Assembly: GCF_001294335.1 (NCBI RefSeq)
Contig: NZ_LGKG01000207.1
Location: forward strand, 124,001-188,000
Length of the DNA: 64,000 nt
Direction: 5' to 3'
DNA from: Streptomyces chattanoogensis
Lineage (GTDB): Bacteria; Actinomycetota; Actinomycetes; Streptomycetales; Streptomycetaceae
The notes beneath the pieces are model-generated. The model was not told the DNA's origin. It was given only the letters and a program-made list of their open reading frames with translations, and made no database searches. The position numbers and the translations under genes are program-made. Below, piece by piece: positions 23,334-32,033 of this stretch (the first letter of the stretch is position 1; the number at the start of each line of letters is the position of its first letter).

Positions 23334-25820
23334 TCAGAGCGCGGCGCCCAGGGCTTGTTCGGCCCAGATGGTCTTTCCGGTACCGGTGTAGCGGGTGCCC
23401 CAGCGCTGGGTGAGCTGGGCGACGAGGAGCAGGCCGCGTCCGCCTTCGTCATAGACGCGGGCGCGGCGCATATGCGGCGCGGTGCTGCTGGCGTCGGAGA
23501 CCTCGCAGATGAGGCCGGCGTCGTGGATCAGGCGCAGCTGGAGGGGAGGGCGGCCGTAGCGGATGGCGTTGGTGACCAGTTCGCTGACGACGAGTTCGGT
23601 GACGAAGGGCTCCTCGTCGAGGTGCCAGGCAGTCAACTGATGACTCGTCAGTTCCCGGGCGCGCGCGACCATGGCCGGGTCGGGCTCCAGGTCCCAGGTG
23701 GCGACCTGGGAGGCGTCGAGGGCGTGGGTGCGGGCGAGCAGGAGGGCGACGTCGTCGGTGGGGCTCTCGGGAAGCAAGGTCCGGAGCAGGCTGTCGCAGG
23801 TCTGTTCCAGCGGGGAGGCGGCGGTCCCGGCCAGGCCCTGGCGCAGCTGTTGGAGGCCGAGGTCGATATCGCGTCCGGCGGACCGGACCAGACCGTCGGT
23901 GAACAGGGCGATCAGGCTGCCTTCGGGCAACCGGAGTTCCGCGGATTCGAAGGGCAGTCCGCCGAGGCCCAGCGGCGGGCCGGGGGGAAGCTCGGGAAAG
24001 TCGACCCTGCCGTCCGGATAGACGATCGCGGGAGCGAGATGTCCGGCGCGGGCCAGTGTGCAGCCGCGCGAGACCGGATCGTAGACCGCATAGAGGCAGG
24101 TGGCGCCGGCGACCTCGGCCTCCGGCGCGGCCGGCCGGCCCGTTTGCGGCGCCTCCTCACGGTCGAGGCGCAGGACGACGTCGTCGAGGTGGGTGAGCAG
24201 TTCGTCGGGCGGCATGTCGATATCGGCGAGCGTCAGTGCTGCCGTACGCAGGCGTCCCATGGTCGCCGAGGCCTGGATGCCCTGGCCGACGACGTCGCCG
24301 ACCATCAGGGCGACCCGCGCGCCGGACAGGGGGATGACATCGAACCAGTCACCGCCCACACCGGCGGTGGAGCCGGCCGGCAGATAACGCGAGGCGACCT
24401 CCACCGCGGCCTGCCGGGGTGCGTGCCTGGGCAGCAGGTTGCGCTGCAGGGCCAGGGAGGTGTCGCGCTCGAGGGCATAGCGGCGGGCGTTGTCGATGGC
24501 CAGGGCGGCCCGGGCGGTGATCTCCTCGGCGAGGAGGAGATCGTCCGCGTCGAAGGCGTCGGGGGCGCGGTGCCTCAGGTACTGGGCGAGGCCCAGAAGG
24601 GTGCCGCGGGCCATGAGCGGCGTCATGATGAGCGAATGGGTTCCGCACTGGCGTATGGCACGCGCGTACCGGGGGTCCTGTTCCAGCCACCGCTGAATGT
24701 CCTGGTCGTCGACCCAGTGCCGGGACGGGCTCCCGACGGCCAGAGCGTGGGCCATGGGCGAATCGCGCAGGTAGCGGATCGTCTGCCCGGGGCCGACGAC
24801 GGACTCCGGGCAGCCCTCCAGGACGGACCCCTGCGCGGCCCGGCACAGGACGGGCTCACTCACCGGTTCCGGCGGCAGCGCACTGCCGCGCAGGACGTCC
24901 TCGATCAGGTCGACGGCGACGAAGTCGGCGAAGTGCTCGGTGGCGACGTCCACGAGCTCCTGGGCCGTCTGCGTGACGTCCAGGGCGGAGCCGATGCGCA
25001 CGCTGGCGGCGTTCACCACGGCCAGGCGCTGCCGGGTCCGGTACTGGCCGGTGATGTCGAGTGCCGCCGTGGACACGCCCCGCACCCGCGGTGCCACCGG
25101 CGGGGCCCGGTTCTCCAGCCGGGCCAGTGCCAGCGGCAGCCCGGTCAGTGAGGTGATCACCGCATCGGCCTGGGCCAGCTGGCTGAGGACGGGCGCCGGC
25201 GGGGCCTCGCCGCGCAGCAGCCATACGGTGCGCAGTCCGACGCGTCCGGCTCCCCGGACGTCGGCGTCGAGGCGGTTGCCGACGTAGACGGCGTGTGCGG
25301 GCGTGACGTCCATCCGGTCCAGCACGTCGCGGAAGGCGCGCGCGTCGGGTTTTTCGGCGGTGTCGATGCCGCCGAGCAGGATCGTCTCGAACAGGAGGTC
25401 CAGGCCGTCACGGTGCAGCGCGTCACGGACCTGCGGTGGCGAGTTGGACAGGACCCCGAGCCGGTACTGCCGCGCCAGCGCGGCGAACACCGGCTGGACG
25501 TCGGGATAGAGCGCCTCGACGGGATACGCCCAGTGCTTCACGATCTGCCGGTGGAGCAGGGCGACATCGCCGCCGGGCACGTACCGGTCGGCGAACGCGG
25601 GGCGGATCGGGAGTCCCCCGGCGCGGACGGCGTCGTAGAAATCCCAGAATTCGGTCTCGTCGATCTCGCCCGCCAGGTCGCATGTCGCCCGGTACAGCGC
25701 CTGCACGAAACGCTCGTCGTCGTAGACGGTGCCGCCGATGTCGAACAGCACCGCGTCGATGCGTTCGACCGGTTCCCGGCCGTTCCGCCCGGGGCGGCCG
25801 GCGTCCGTCGCGTCGTGCAC
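23334..25820 (-). CDS. Four-domain signalling protein: HAD hydrolase - GAF - PP2C (SpoIIE) phosphatase - RsbW-like ATPase
   Basis: 828 residues, cytoplasmic. Residues ~20-215 are a HAD-family hydrolase (VLFDIGGTVYDD, LSNSPPQ, EKPDARAF, VYVGNRLDADV). About 250-450 is a GAF sensor. About 460-690 is a PP2C/SpoIIE phosphatase with metal-binding GGDWFDV, VGDVVGQG, LFTDGLVR and TDDVALLL. About 700-828 is a HATPase_c domain of the anti-sigma RsbW kind (ELVTNAIRYG, GRGLLLVAQL). GTG at 25820 has a perfect AAGGAGG. The last three modules are common in Streptomyces regulators of anti-anti-sigma factors; the HAD head is unusual. No sigma factor or antagonist gene lies next to it, so the partners are encoded elsewhere. 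Confidence 0.9.
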   Translation of the reverse strand: MHDATDAGRPGRNGREPVERIDAVLFDIGGTVYDDERFVQALYRATCDLAGEIDETEFWDFYDAVRAGGLPIRPAFADRYVPGGDVALLHRQIVKHWAYPVEALYPDVQPVFAALARQYRLGVLSNSPPQVRDALHRDGLDLLFETILLGGIDTAEKPDARAFRDVLDRMDVTPAHAVYVGNRLDADVRGAGRVGLRTVWLLRGEAPPAPVLSQLAQADAVITSLTGLPLALARLENRAPPVAPRVRGVSTAALDITGQYRTRQRLAVVNAASVRIGSALDVTQTAQELVDVATEHFADFVAVDLIEDVLRGSALPPEPVSEPVLCRAAQGSVLEGCPESVVGPGQTIRYLRDSPMAHALAVGSPSRHWVDDQDIQRWLEQDPRYARAIRQCGTHSLIMTPLMARGTLLGLAQYLRHRAPDAFDADDLLLAEEITARAALAIDNARRYALERDTSLALQRNLLPRHAPRQAAVEVASRYLPAGSTAGVGGDWFDVIPLSGARVALMVGDVVGQGIQASATMGRLRTAALTLADIDMPPDELLTHLDDVVLRLDREEAPQTGRPAAPEAEVAGATCLYAVYDPVSRGCTLARAGHLAPAIVYPDGRVDFPELPPGPPLGLGGLPFESAELRLPEGSLIALFTDGLVRSAGRDIDLGLQQLRQGLAGTAASPLEQTCDSLLRTLLPESPTDDVALLLARTHALDASQVATWDLEPDPAMVARARELTSHQLTAWHLDEEPFVTELVVSELVTNAIRYGRPPLQLRLIHDAGLICEVSDASSTAPHMRRARVYDEGGRGLLLVAQLTQRWGTRYTGTGKTIWAEQALGAAL

Positions 25821-26021
25821 CTCCGCCTCCTTGGCCGGGGAAGGACCGCGCTCACCCTCATCGTGGCAGATGCCGACGGGAACGCAGCTCGGCGATGCGG
25901 CCGAGTGGCGGCGGGGCCGGCTCGGGACCGGGTCACCTTTTCGGGTGGTATGGCGCCGACCTGCGCTGGGGAGTGTGACCGTGCCCAGATCGACCGCCGC
26001 CATTCCGGGGGACCCACCCGC

Positions 26022-26324
26022 ATGCGTCAACTCGTCGCGGCCTCGGCCGCGTTTGTCCCCCCGCTCCTGGCCGGCTGCCTTCTGGCCGGCTGCGCCGCCC
26101 CGGAACGCCGCCCCGCCCCGGACATGGGCGACATGTCCAACGAAGACTCCTCGTGGGCCAACCACGGCATCTCCGGGCCCGACGTCCCCGACCACGTCAA
26201 GGTGTACGACGGCCGCGAGCTGCAGGGAGACGTCACCCTCTGCCTGGCTCCCGGGCAGGAGGTCGGCTACGACTCGGGCGCGAACGACCGGGGCAGCTCC
26301 CACACCTGGTCCGTCAGCTGCTGA
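26022..26324 (+). CDS. Small secreted lipoprotein, unknown function
   Basis: 100 residues with a lipoprotein signal peptide: MRQLVAASAAFVPPLLAGCLLAGC, where lipoboxes LLAG-C end at residue 19 and again at 24. The mature part is short, acidic to neutral, with two more Cys near the end (LCLAPGQEVG, SVSC) that could form a disulfide. ATG 26022 has only a weak ribosome site (GGGGGA). No family recognised; it stands upstream of the acetyltransferase gene by 68 bases. Confidence 0.65.
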   Translation: MRQLVAASAAFVPPLLAGCLLAGCAAPERRPAPDMGDMSNEDSSWANHGISGPDVPDHVKVYDGRELQGDVTLCLAPGQEVGYDSGANDRGSSHTWSVSC

Positions 26325-26392
26325 GAGCGGAACTTACGCGGCGCGCCGTTCGTCTGGCCGGGTGACCGATCAGCCGAGAACACGGAGTACGT

Positions 26393-26983
26393 GTGAGCCC
26401 TGAACGACACATCGTCTACCGGCAGGCGGGACCGCAGGACGAAGAGCAGATCGGCGCGATCGACGACTCCTTCACCACGGACACCGTCTACGAAGTCGTC
26501 GCAGGCGACGAGGGGTTCGCGCTGCGTGCGACCGTTGTCGATCCGCCGCTGCTCAAAACGTTTCCCGTCGACGAGAGCGATGGCGACGCGAGCAAGGACG
26601 ACGAGTCCGACGCATCGGATGACCTGCACGTCGAGGTCGCCGTCGACGAAGGGAACGAGGGGAAGGTGTGCGGCTTCGTCGTCGCCGGGGTGCAGGAGTG
26701 GCATCACCGGCTGGTGGTGCACGAGATAGCCGTGGCGCCCACGCACCGTGGATACGGGGTCGGCTCGGCGTTGATGCAGCGGGCCTGCGCATACGGGCGC
26801 CGGCTCGGAGCACGCACGGCTTGGCTGGAGACGACGAACGTGAACGTCCCCGCCATCCGCGCCTACCGCCGGATGGGCTTCGCCCTCTGCGGCCTGGACA
26901 CCACCTTCTACCGGGGCACGGCGAGCGAGGGGGAGACCGCCCTGTTCATGAGCATGGCGCTGGACACCGGGAGGCCGGCGTGA
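26393..26983 (+). CDS. Streptothricin N-acetyltransferase (GNAT family)
   Basis: 196-residue acetyltransferase closely resembling streptothricin acetyltransferase from producing Streptomyces. The N-terminus shows DDSFTTDTVYEV and VDPPLLKTFPVDE, and the C-terminus AYRRMGFALCGLDTTFYRG then EGETALFMSM, as remembered for the STAT family. The acetyl-CoA site is APTHRGYGVGSALM. It would inactivate streptothricins by acetylating the beta-lysine amino group in the cytoplasm. Start GTG 26393 (VSPERHIVY). Its TGA overlaps the next start. No streptothricin biosynthesis genes are in the window, so it may be an orphan resistance gene. Confidence 0.85.
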   Translation: MSPERHIVYRQAGPQDEEQIGAIDDSFTTDTVYEVVAGDEGFALRATVVDPPLLKTFPVDESDGDASKDDESDASDDLHVEVAVDEGNEGKVCGFVVAGVQEWHHRLVVHEIAVAPTHRGYGVGSALMQRACAYGRRLGARTAWLETTNVNVPAIRAYRRMGFALCGLDTTFYRGTASEGETALFMSMALDTGRPA

Positions 26984-28146
26984 CCGACTGGATCACCACG
27001 CCCCTCGATCCGCGCATCGTGCGCGGCGCCCTCGATCTGGAGCGCACCGCGCACGGCGTCCTGCCGCACCGGCTGCCCGCCTGGGCGCGGAAGCAGTTCC
27101 CCGACGCATACCTGCGCATGGTCGAGGCCCAACCCTCCGGTGTGCGGCTGGCCTTCCGCACCCGGGCCACCGCCGTCGAGCTGGATGTGCTCCCCACCAA
27201 GACGGTCTACCAGGGCGCCCCGGCCCAGCCGGACGGCGTGTACGAGCTGCTCGTCGACGGGCGTCCGAGCGGCCGGGCGAGCGTGTCCGGCGGTAACGTC
27301 CACACCGTCGACATGGCCACCGGGGCGACGGTCACCCGTCCCGGACCGACGGACACCGTGCGGTTCACCGATCTGGCCGACGGCGCGAAGGACGTCGAGA
27401 TCTGGCTGCCGCAGACGGAGATCACCGAGCTGATCGCGCTGCGCACCGACGCCCCGGTGGAGCCCGCGCCGGACCGCGGCCGCAGGGTGTGGCTGCACCA
27501 CGGCAGTTCGATCAGCCACGGCTCCACCGCCGGCAGCCCGACCACGACCTGGCCCGCGCTGGCCGCCGCCCGGGGCGGCGTGGAGCTGATCAACCTGGGT
27601 CTGGGCGGCAACGCCCTGCTCGACCCGTTCACCGCGCGCGCCATGCGGGACACCCCCGCGGACCTGATCAGCCTGAAGATCGGCATCAATCTGGTCAACG
27701 CCGATCTGATGCGCCTGCGCGGCTTCTCCCCCGCGGTCCACGGCTTCCTCGACACCCTCCGGGAGGGCCACCCCACCACGCCGTTGCTGGTCGTCTCCCC
27801 CATCCTCTGTCCCCTTCACGAGGACACGCCGGGCCCCACCGCACCGGACTTCGACGCCCCGGAACTGCGTTTCCGGGCCCTGGGCGACCCGTCGGACCGC
27901 TCCGGCGGGCGGCTGACGCTGCGCGTCATCCGGGACGAGCTCTCCCGCATCACCGGGCAGCGGGCGGCCGACGACCCGAACCTGCACTATCTCGACGGTC
28001 GCTCGCTCTACGGCGAAGCGGACTTCCGTCAGCTGCCGCTGCCCGACCGGCTTCACCCGGATGCCGCCGGTCACCGCCGCATCGGCGAGCGCTTCGCCGA
28101 GCGGGCCTTCGGTGCGGGCGGGCCGTTCGCCGTCGGCGGCGGATGA
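26980..28146 (+). CDS. SGNH/GDSL-type hydrolase
   Basis: 388 residues. The N-terminal ~150 residues form a beta-rich domain. The C-terminal SGNH esterase domain shows the catalytic Ser block as HHGSSISHG (near 168-176), the Gly block NLGLGGNA, and the C-terminal DRLHPDAAG with the Asp-x-x-His pair. There is no signal peptide. GTG 26980 overlaps the acetyltransferase stop as GTGA, so the two are co-translated. Likely a carbohydrate or acyl esterase; the substrate is unknown. Confidence 0.87.
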   Translation: MTDWITTPLDPRIVRGALDLERTAHGVLPHRLPAWARKQFPDAYLRMVEAQPSGVRLAFRTRATAVELDVLPTKTVYQGAPAQPDGVYELLVDGRPSGRASVSGGNVHTVDMATGATVTRPGPTDTVRFTDLADGAKDVEIWLPQTEITELIALRTDAPVEPAPDRGRRVWLHHGSSISHGSTAGSPTTTWPALAAARGGVELINLGLGGNALLDPFTARAMRDTPADLISLKIGINLVNADLMRLRGFSPAVHGFLDTLREGHPTTPLLVVSPILCPLHEDTPGPTAPDFDAPELRFRALGDPSDRSGGRLTLRVIRDELSRITGQRAADDPNLHYLDGRSLYGEADFRQLPLPDRLHPDAAGHRRIGERFAERAFGAGGPFAVGGG

Positions 28147-28157
28147 GCCGGTCCGGC

Positions 28158-28625
28158 TTACGCCTCGGTGCCGCCGGTGTTCCGGATCATCTGCTGGAGC
28201 ACCTTCAGGGCGGTGACGTAGTCGGCGTCGTCGATGCCGTGGTGGATGCGGTCGCGGATCGCCGGGGCGTGCTGCTTGAGACCCGCGCGGGCCTCGTCCC
28301 CCGCCTCGGTGATCCACAGCCGTCCGTCGCCGTCACGGGTGAGCAGGCCGCGCTCCAGCAGGGTCTCCGACTCGGCCGTCAGATCGTCCTCGGGCCTGAG
28401 GTAGGAGCGCATGGCTTCCTGGAGTTCGGGGATGGTCATGCCGTGGCCGTCGGGTGAGATGTCGTTCTTCGACAGGTTGCGCAGCAGCCAGTACTGGGGC
28501 TGGGTGAAACCGAGCTCGGCCTGCCGGGCCCGGGTGAACGCGATGAGGGCCTCGTAGGCCACTCCGGTCCAGTAGGCGGCCGGCTGGGCGGCGAGGTCGG
28601 CGTCGGAGAGGTGCTGGGTCGTCAT
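28158..28625 (-). CDS. MarR-family transcriptional regulator
   Basis: 155 residues with a MarR-type winged-helix fold: helix AYEALIAFTRARQAELGFTQPQYWLLRNL, recognition region around TIPELQEAMRSYL, and the wing LLERGLLTRDGDGRLWITEAG. It is divergent from the orphan adenylation-domain gene across a 200-bp gap, and so probably regulates that gene, itself, or both. It is convergent with the SGNH hydrolase. ATG at 28625. Confidence 0.85.
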   Translation of the reverse strand: MTTQHLSDADLAAQPAAYWTGVAYEALIAFTRARQAELGFTQPQYWLLRNLSKNDISPDGHGMTIPELQEAMRSYLRPEDDLTAESETLLERGLLTRDGDGRLWITEAGDEARAGLKQHAPAIRDRIHHGIDDADYVTALKVLQQMIRNTGGTEA

Positions 28626-28829
28626 GTGCGGTGCTCCCTGGGAATGACCGCTCTTCGCGGCTCGATCGCTGATGCAAGCACCGTAGGACCTGAAGTTAAG
28701 TTGAGATCAAGGTGGTGGGGCGGTCGGCCGTGGCGGGGCGGGGCGGGCAGCCCATGGCGCGGCCCGCTGCGTCCCCTGTCCGCAGCCCGCCAACAGGCGC
28801 CGAGCGCCGGCGGTCGGCAGGGTGGAGGC

Positions 28830-30497
28830 ATGCGCGACTCAAGCGACTCCTCCCCACCGGGTCCAGGGCCGGCTCGCTTCGACGGTACGCAGATGGCTGC
28901 GGCGCCGGGCCGACGCCTGGGCGCCGGACTCCTGCACCACGCGACCGCCCGTCCCGACGGCATTGCCCTGACCATCGGCCCACGCGAGTACAGCTACGAG
29001 GAGGTTGCGCACACCGCCCGGCGGTGGGCGTCCCTGCTCGTCGAGGCAGCGGGACCCCGGCCGCGGCGGGTCGGCGTCCTGGCCTCGCGCAGTGAGGCTG
29101 CGTACCTGGGCGTGGCCGCCGCGCTGTTCGCCGGAGCGGCCTTCGTCCCGCTGAACCGGAATCTCCCCGTACGGCGGACCCGGACCATGCTGGAGCAGTC
29201 CGACGTCGATGCGCTGATCGTCGACGAGGCGTCGTTGCCCCAACTGCCGGCCCTGCTCCGAGGCCTGCCGCGGCGGCCGGCTGTGCTGCTGCCCGACAGC
29301 CTGCGTGTCGACATCCCCGGTCTCGTCGACGGCCCGGACCTCGGCGACGGTCCCGTCCTGGACGCGGCCGATCTCGCGGCCGCCGCGCCGCTGGAGCAGC
29401 TGCCCGGGGCCGGACCCGACGACCCGGCGTATGTGCTGTTCACCTCGGGCAGCACCGGTGAGCCCAAGGGAGTCCCCGTCACCCACGCCAACGTCCGGTC
29501 CTTTCTCGATACCAACCAGGACCGCTACCGGCTGACGCCCGACGACCGGCTCACCCAGATCGGCGACCAGACCTTCGACCTGTCGGTCTTCGACCTCTTC
29601 ATGGCCTGGGACAACGGGGCGCGGGTCTGTGCCGTGGACCCCTCCGAGGTGCTGGCTCCCTTCTCCTACCTGGAGCGCAACGGGATCACCGTCTGGTTCT
29701 CGGTGCCATCGGTGGCCGCGGCGCTGCGCAAGCGGGGCGTGCTCACGCCCGGATCGATGCCCACCCTGCGGTGGAGTCTGTTCTGCGGCGAGGCGTTGCC
29801 CAGGGCCACCGCCGAGGCCTGGCAGGCCGCCGCGCCCGCATCGACCGTGGAAAACCTCTACGGCCCGACCGAGCTGACCATCGCCTGCACGGTCTACCGC
29901 TGGGACCCGCGGACGAGCCCGGCGCAGTGCGTGCACGACAACCTGCCGATCGGGCAGCCGTACCCCGGCCTGCAGACGCTGATCGTGGACGAGGACCTGA
30001 TGCCGGTCGCGGACGGGGCCACCGGTGAACTGTGCGTGGCCGGCCCGCAGACCACGCCCGGCTACTGGCGGGCACCCGAGCTGACCGCCGAGCGTTTCTT
30101 CGCACGCGAGGGCAGGACGTACTACCGCACGGGCGATCTGGTCCGCAGGCAGCACGGCCAGTTGGTCTGCATCGGCCGCAACGACCAGCAGGTCAAGGTC
30201 GAGGGCTACCGGATCGAACTGGGGGAGATCGAGGCGGCGCTGCGCCGGTCCGGGGCGGTGGAGGCGGTGTGCCTGATGTGGCCGGACCCGGCGACGATCA
30301 CCGCCGTGATGTCGGGAGTGACGGATCCGGCCGCGGTGGCCGATGCGTCCGCGGACAGTCTGCCGCCCTACATGGTGCCCGCGTCGGTGCACGCCCTGGA
30401 GACCCTGCCGGTGAACGCGAACGGCAAGGTCGACCGCACCGCGCTGCGCCGCTGGTTGGACGACCGGGCCGCCCGTCCGCAACGTGTGGAGCGGTGA
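28830..30497 (+). CDS. Stand-alone amino-acid adenylation enzyme (AMP-binding)
   Basis: 555 residues, an ANL-superfamily adenylating enzyme of the NRPS A-domain/DltA kind. Core motifs appear in order: YVLFTSGSTGEPKG (A3), FDLSVFDLF (A4), NLYGPTE (A5), GELCVAG (A6), YRTGDL (A7), GRNDQQVKVEGYRIE (A8) and NANGKVDRTAL with the A10 lysine. It should activate an amino or aryl acid as AMP ester and pass it to a carrier protein. No carrier protein or condensation domain is fused or adjacent. ATG 28830 lies 4 bases after GGTGGAGG; ATG 28890 (MAAAPGRR) is an alternative. Confidence 0.87.
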   Translation: MRDSSDSSPPGPGPARFDGTQMAAAPGRRLGAGLLHHATARPDGIALTIGPREYSYEEVAHTARRWASLLVEAAGPRPRRVGVLASRSEAAYLGVAAALFAGAAFVPLNRNLPVRRTRTMLEQSDVDALIVDEASLPQLPALLRGLPRRPAVLLPDSLRVDIPGLVDGPDLGDGPVLDAADLAAAAPLEQLPGAGPDDPAYVLFTSGSTGEPKGVPVTHANVRSFLDTNQDRYRLTPDDRLTQIGDQTFDLSVFDLFMAWDNGARVCAVDPSEVLAPFSYLERNGITVWFSVPSVAAALRKRGVLTPGSMPTLRWSLFCGEALPRATAEAWQAAAPASTVENLYGPTELTIACTVYRWDPRTSPAQCVHDNLPIGQPYPGLQTLIVDEDLMPVADGATGELCVAGPQTTPGYWRAPELTAERFFAREGRTYYRTGDLVRRQHGQLVCIGRNDQQVKVEGYRIELGEIEAALRRSGAVEAVCLMWPDPATITAVMSGVTDPAAVADASADSLPPYMVPASVHALETLPVNANGKVDRTALRRWLDDRAARPQRVER

Positions 30498-30540
30498 AAA
30501 CCGTTCGGCAGCCGGTGAACGCACGGGGCACAGTGGCCCC

Positions 30541-31383
30541 ATGAGCGGGAGCATCAGCAGGCGCAGGAGCGGAAGCCCGGGCGGCAGGGGGCTGGAGCAG
30601 GACGGGACGATCGCGCGGGAAGGTGCGCTGAGCCGCGTGGCGCAGGCATTCGTCCCCGTCGTCCAGGACGCCCGCGCCCGGATCACGGAGACGTTCGACG
30701 ACGCCCGGCTGCACAGCGCCTATCTCTACGGCAGCATCCCCCGCGGCGCCGCCCTTCCCGGTGTCTCCGACCTCGACCTGCTGCTCGCCCTCCGCCGCGA
30801 GCCCACGGAGGCCGACCGGGCGGACGCCAAGGCGATCGAGGCCGCTGTCGACCGTTCCTACGGCCAGATCGACGGCGTCGGGATCCTGCTGTCCAGCACG
30901 CATACCCTGCTCAGCGAACTCGAGCGCCACGACGGCGGATTCTTCGTCGCCTGCCTGTGCACCCCGCTGCTGGGCGGCGACCTCGCCGCACGGCTTCCCC
31001 GTTACCGCCCCACGGCCCTGCTCGCCCGCGAGACGAACGGTGACCTCCCGCTCGCACTCCCCCGCTGGCGTCACCGAGCGGCCGAAGCCGCCACGGACGC
31101 CGACCGCAAGACCCTGAGCCGCCACGCCGCCCGCAAGCTCGTACGCACCGGCTTCACCCTGGTCATGCCGCGCTGGGGCGGCTGGACCAGCGACCTCGGC
31201 GAGTCCGCCGAACTCTTCGGCCGCTACTACCCCGAGCGCCTCGACCAGATACGCACGGCCGCCGTCACGGGCCGCACGCCCTCCGCGGATCCGGCCGTAC
31301 TCGGCATGCTCATCGAGGACCTGGGTCCCTGGCTCGCCGCCGAATACAGGGCCGTGCACGGCGAGAAGGCCCCCCGTCCCTGA
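30541..31383 (+). CDS. Nucleotidyltransferase-domain protein
   Basis: 280 residues. Residues ~60-90 carry the polymerase-beta-type nucleotidyltransferase signature YGSIPRGAALPGVSDLDLLL (G-S, then D-x-D), which binds the metal-NTP. The rest is helical, with a domain like that of aminoglycoside or small-protein nucleotidyltransferases. It may be a resistance enzyme or a toxin-type transferase; no antitoxin-like partner is adjacent. ATG 30541, 43 bases after the adenylation gene, same strand. Substrate unknown. Confidence 0.75.
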   Translation: MSGSISRRRSGSPGGRGLEQDGTIAREGALSRVAQAFVPVVQDARARITETFDDARLHSAYLYGSIPRGAALPGVSDLDLLLALRREPTEADRADAKAIEAAVDRSYGQIDGVGILLSSTHTLLSELERHDGGFFVACLCTPLLGGDLAARLPRYRPTALLARETNGDLPLALPRWRHRAAEAATDADRKTLSRHAARKLVRTGFTLVMPRWGGWTSDLGESAELFGRYYPERLDQIRTAAVTGRTPSADPAVLGMLIEDLGPWLAAEYRAVHGEKAPRP

Positions 31384-31430
31384 ACAGAGTTGGCTGACGC
31401 CGCATCAGAACGCGGGCCCCTCCCCGTACA

Positions 31431-31886
31431 TCAGAGCGCGATGGGCCGGTACCGCAGGGCCGCGTCGACGATGTCCTCCCCCGATGCGTTCCGGAGGCCG
31501 TTCGATGGGTGGAAGACCAGGTCGCTCGCCCGGGGATGTGGCACGTTCGCGTCGAGGAGCCGCACGTAGTAGTCGCTCTCCGGGTCGGCGGCGAGGAGTC
31601 TGCGGACGATTTCGACGAGCTCGTCCCTCGTGATGTCCGGAACCCGGGGGCGCGCCGGCCGGGCCGCCTCCCTGGCGACCTCGCCCAGGCTCCGGCCGGC
31701 GTCGTACGCGGCGAAGTCGAGGGCCGCATAGGCATGGCCGGTCATCGCGTTGAAGGCCCGGACCGCCTCGTCGGCGCCGTCGGAGCCTTCGGCCACCAGA
31801 CCGGCGATCCGCTCGATCTCGCGGCTCAACTCGTCCAGCCGTTGCCGGCTCACCGGCGGGGGCAGCAGTTCCGGTCTCAGATCCAC
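31431..31886 (-). CDS. Conserved-looking hypothetical protein
   Basis: 151 residues from a GTG at 31886 with GGGAGG 9 bases upstream. The protein is alpha-helical and charged, without signal peptide or membrane segments. It has a middle region DITRDELVEIVRRLLAADPE followed by YYVRLLDANVPHPRASDLV. Third-position GC bias supports coding. I recognise no family. It is divergent from the lodA-like gene and could be regulatory or unrelated. Confidence 0.6.
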   Translation of the reverse strand: MDLRPELLPPPVSRQRLDELSREIERIAGLVAEGSDGADEAVRAFNAMTGHAYAALDFAAYDAGRSLGEVAREAARPARPRVPDITRDELVEIVRRLLAADPESDYYVRLLDANVPHPRASDLVFHPSNGLRNASGEDIVDAALRYRPIAL

Positions 31887-32033
31887 AGCCCGGATCCTCC
31901 CGCCACGGACGGTTCGAACGAGTGAATCATGCGGCCATTGTGACGCTGATTGAGACAGCAGCGCGGATTCAGATGATCTTACGGTTACTGCTCGCAGGGG
32001 GATGTGTGCATCCACCTGATGAAAGGTTCCCCC

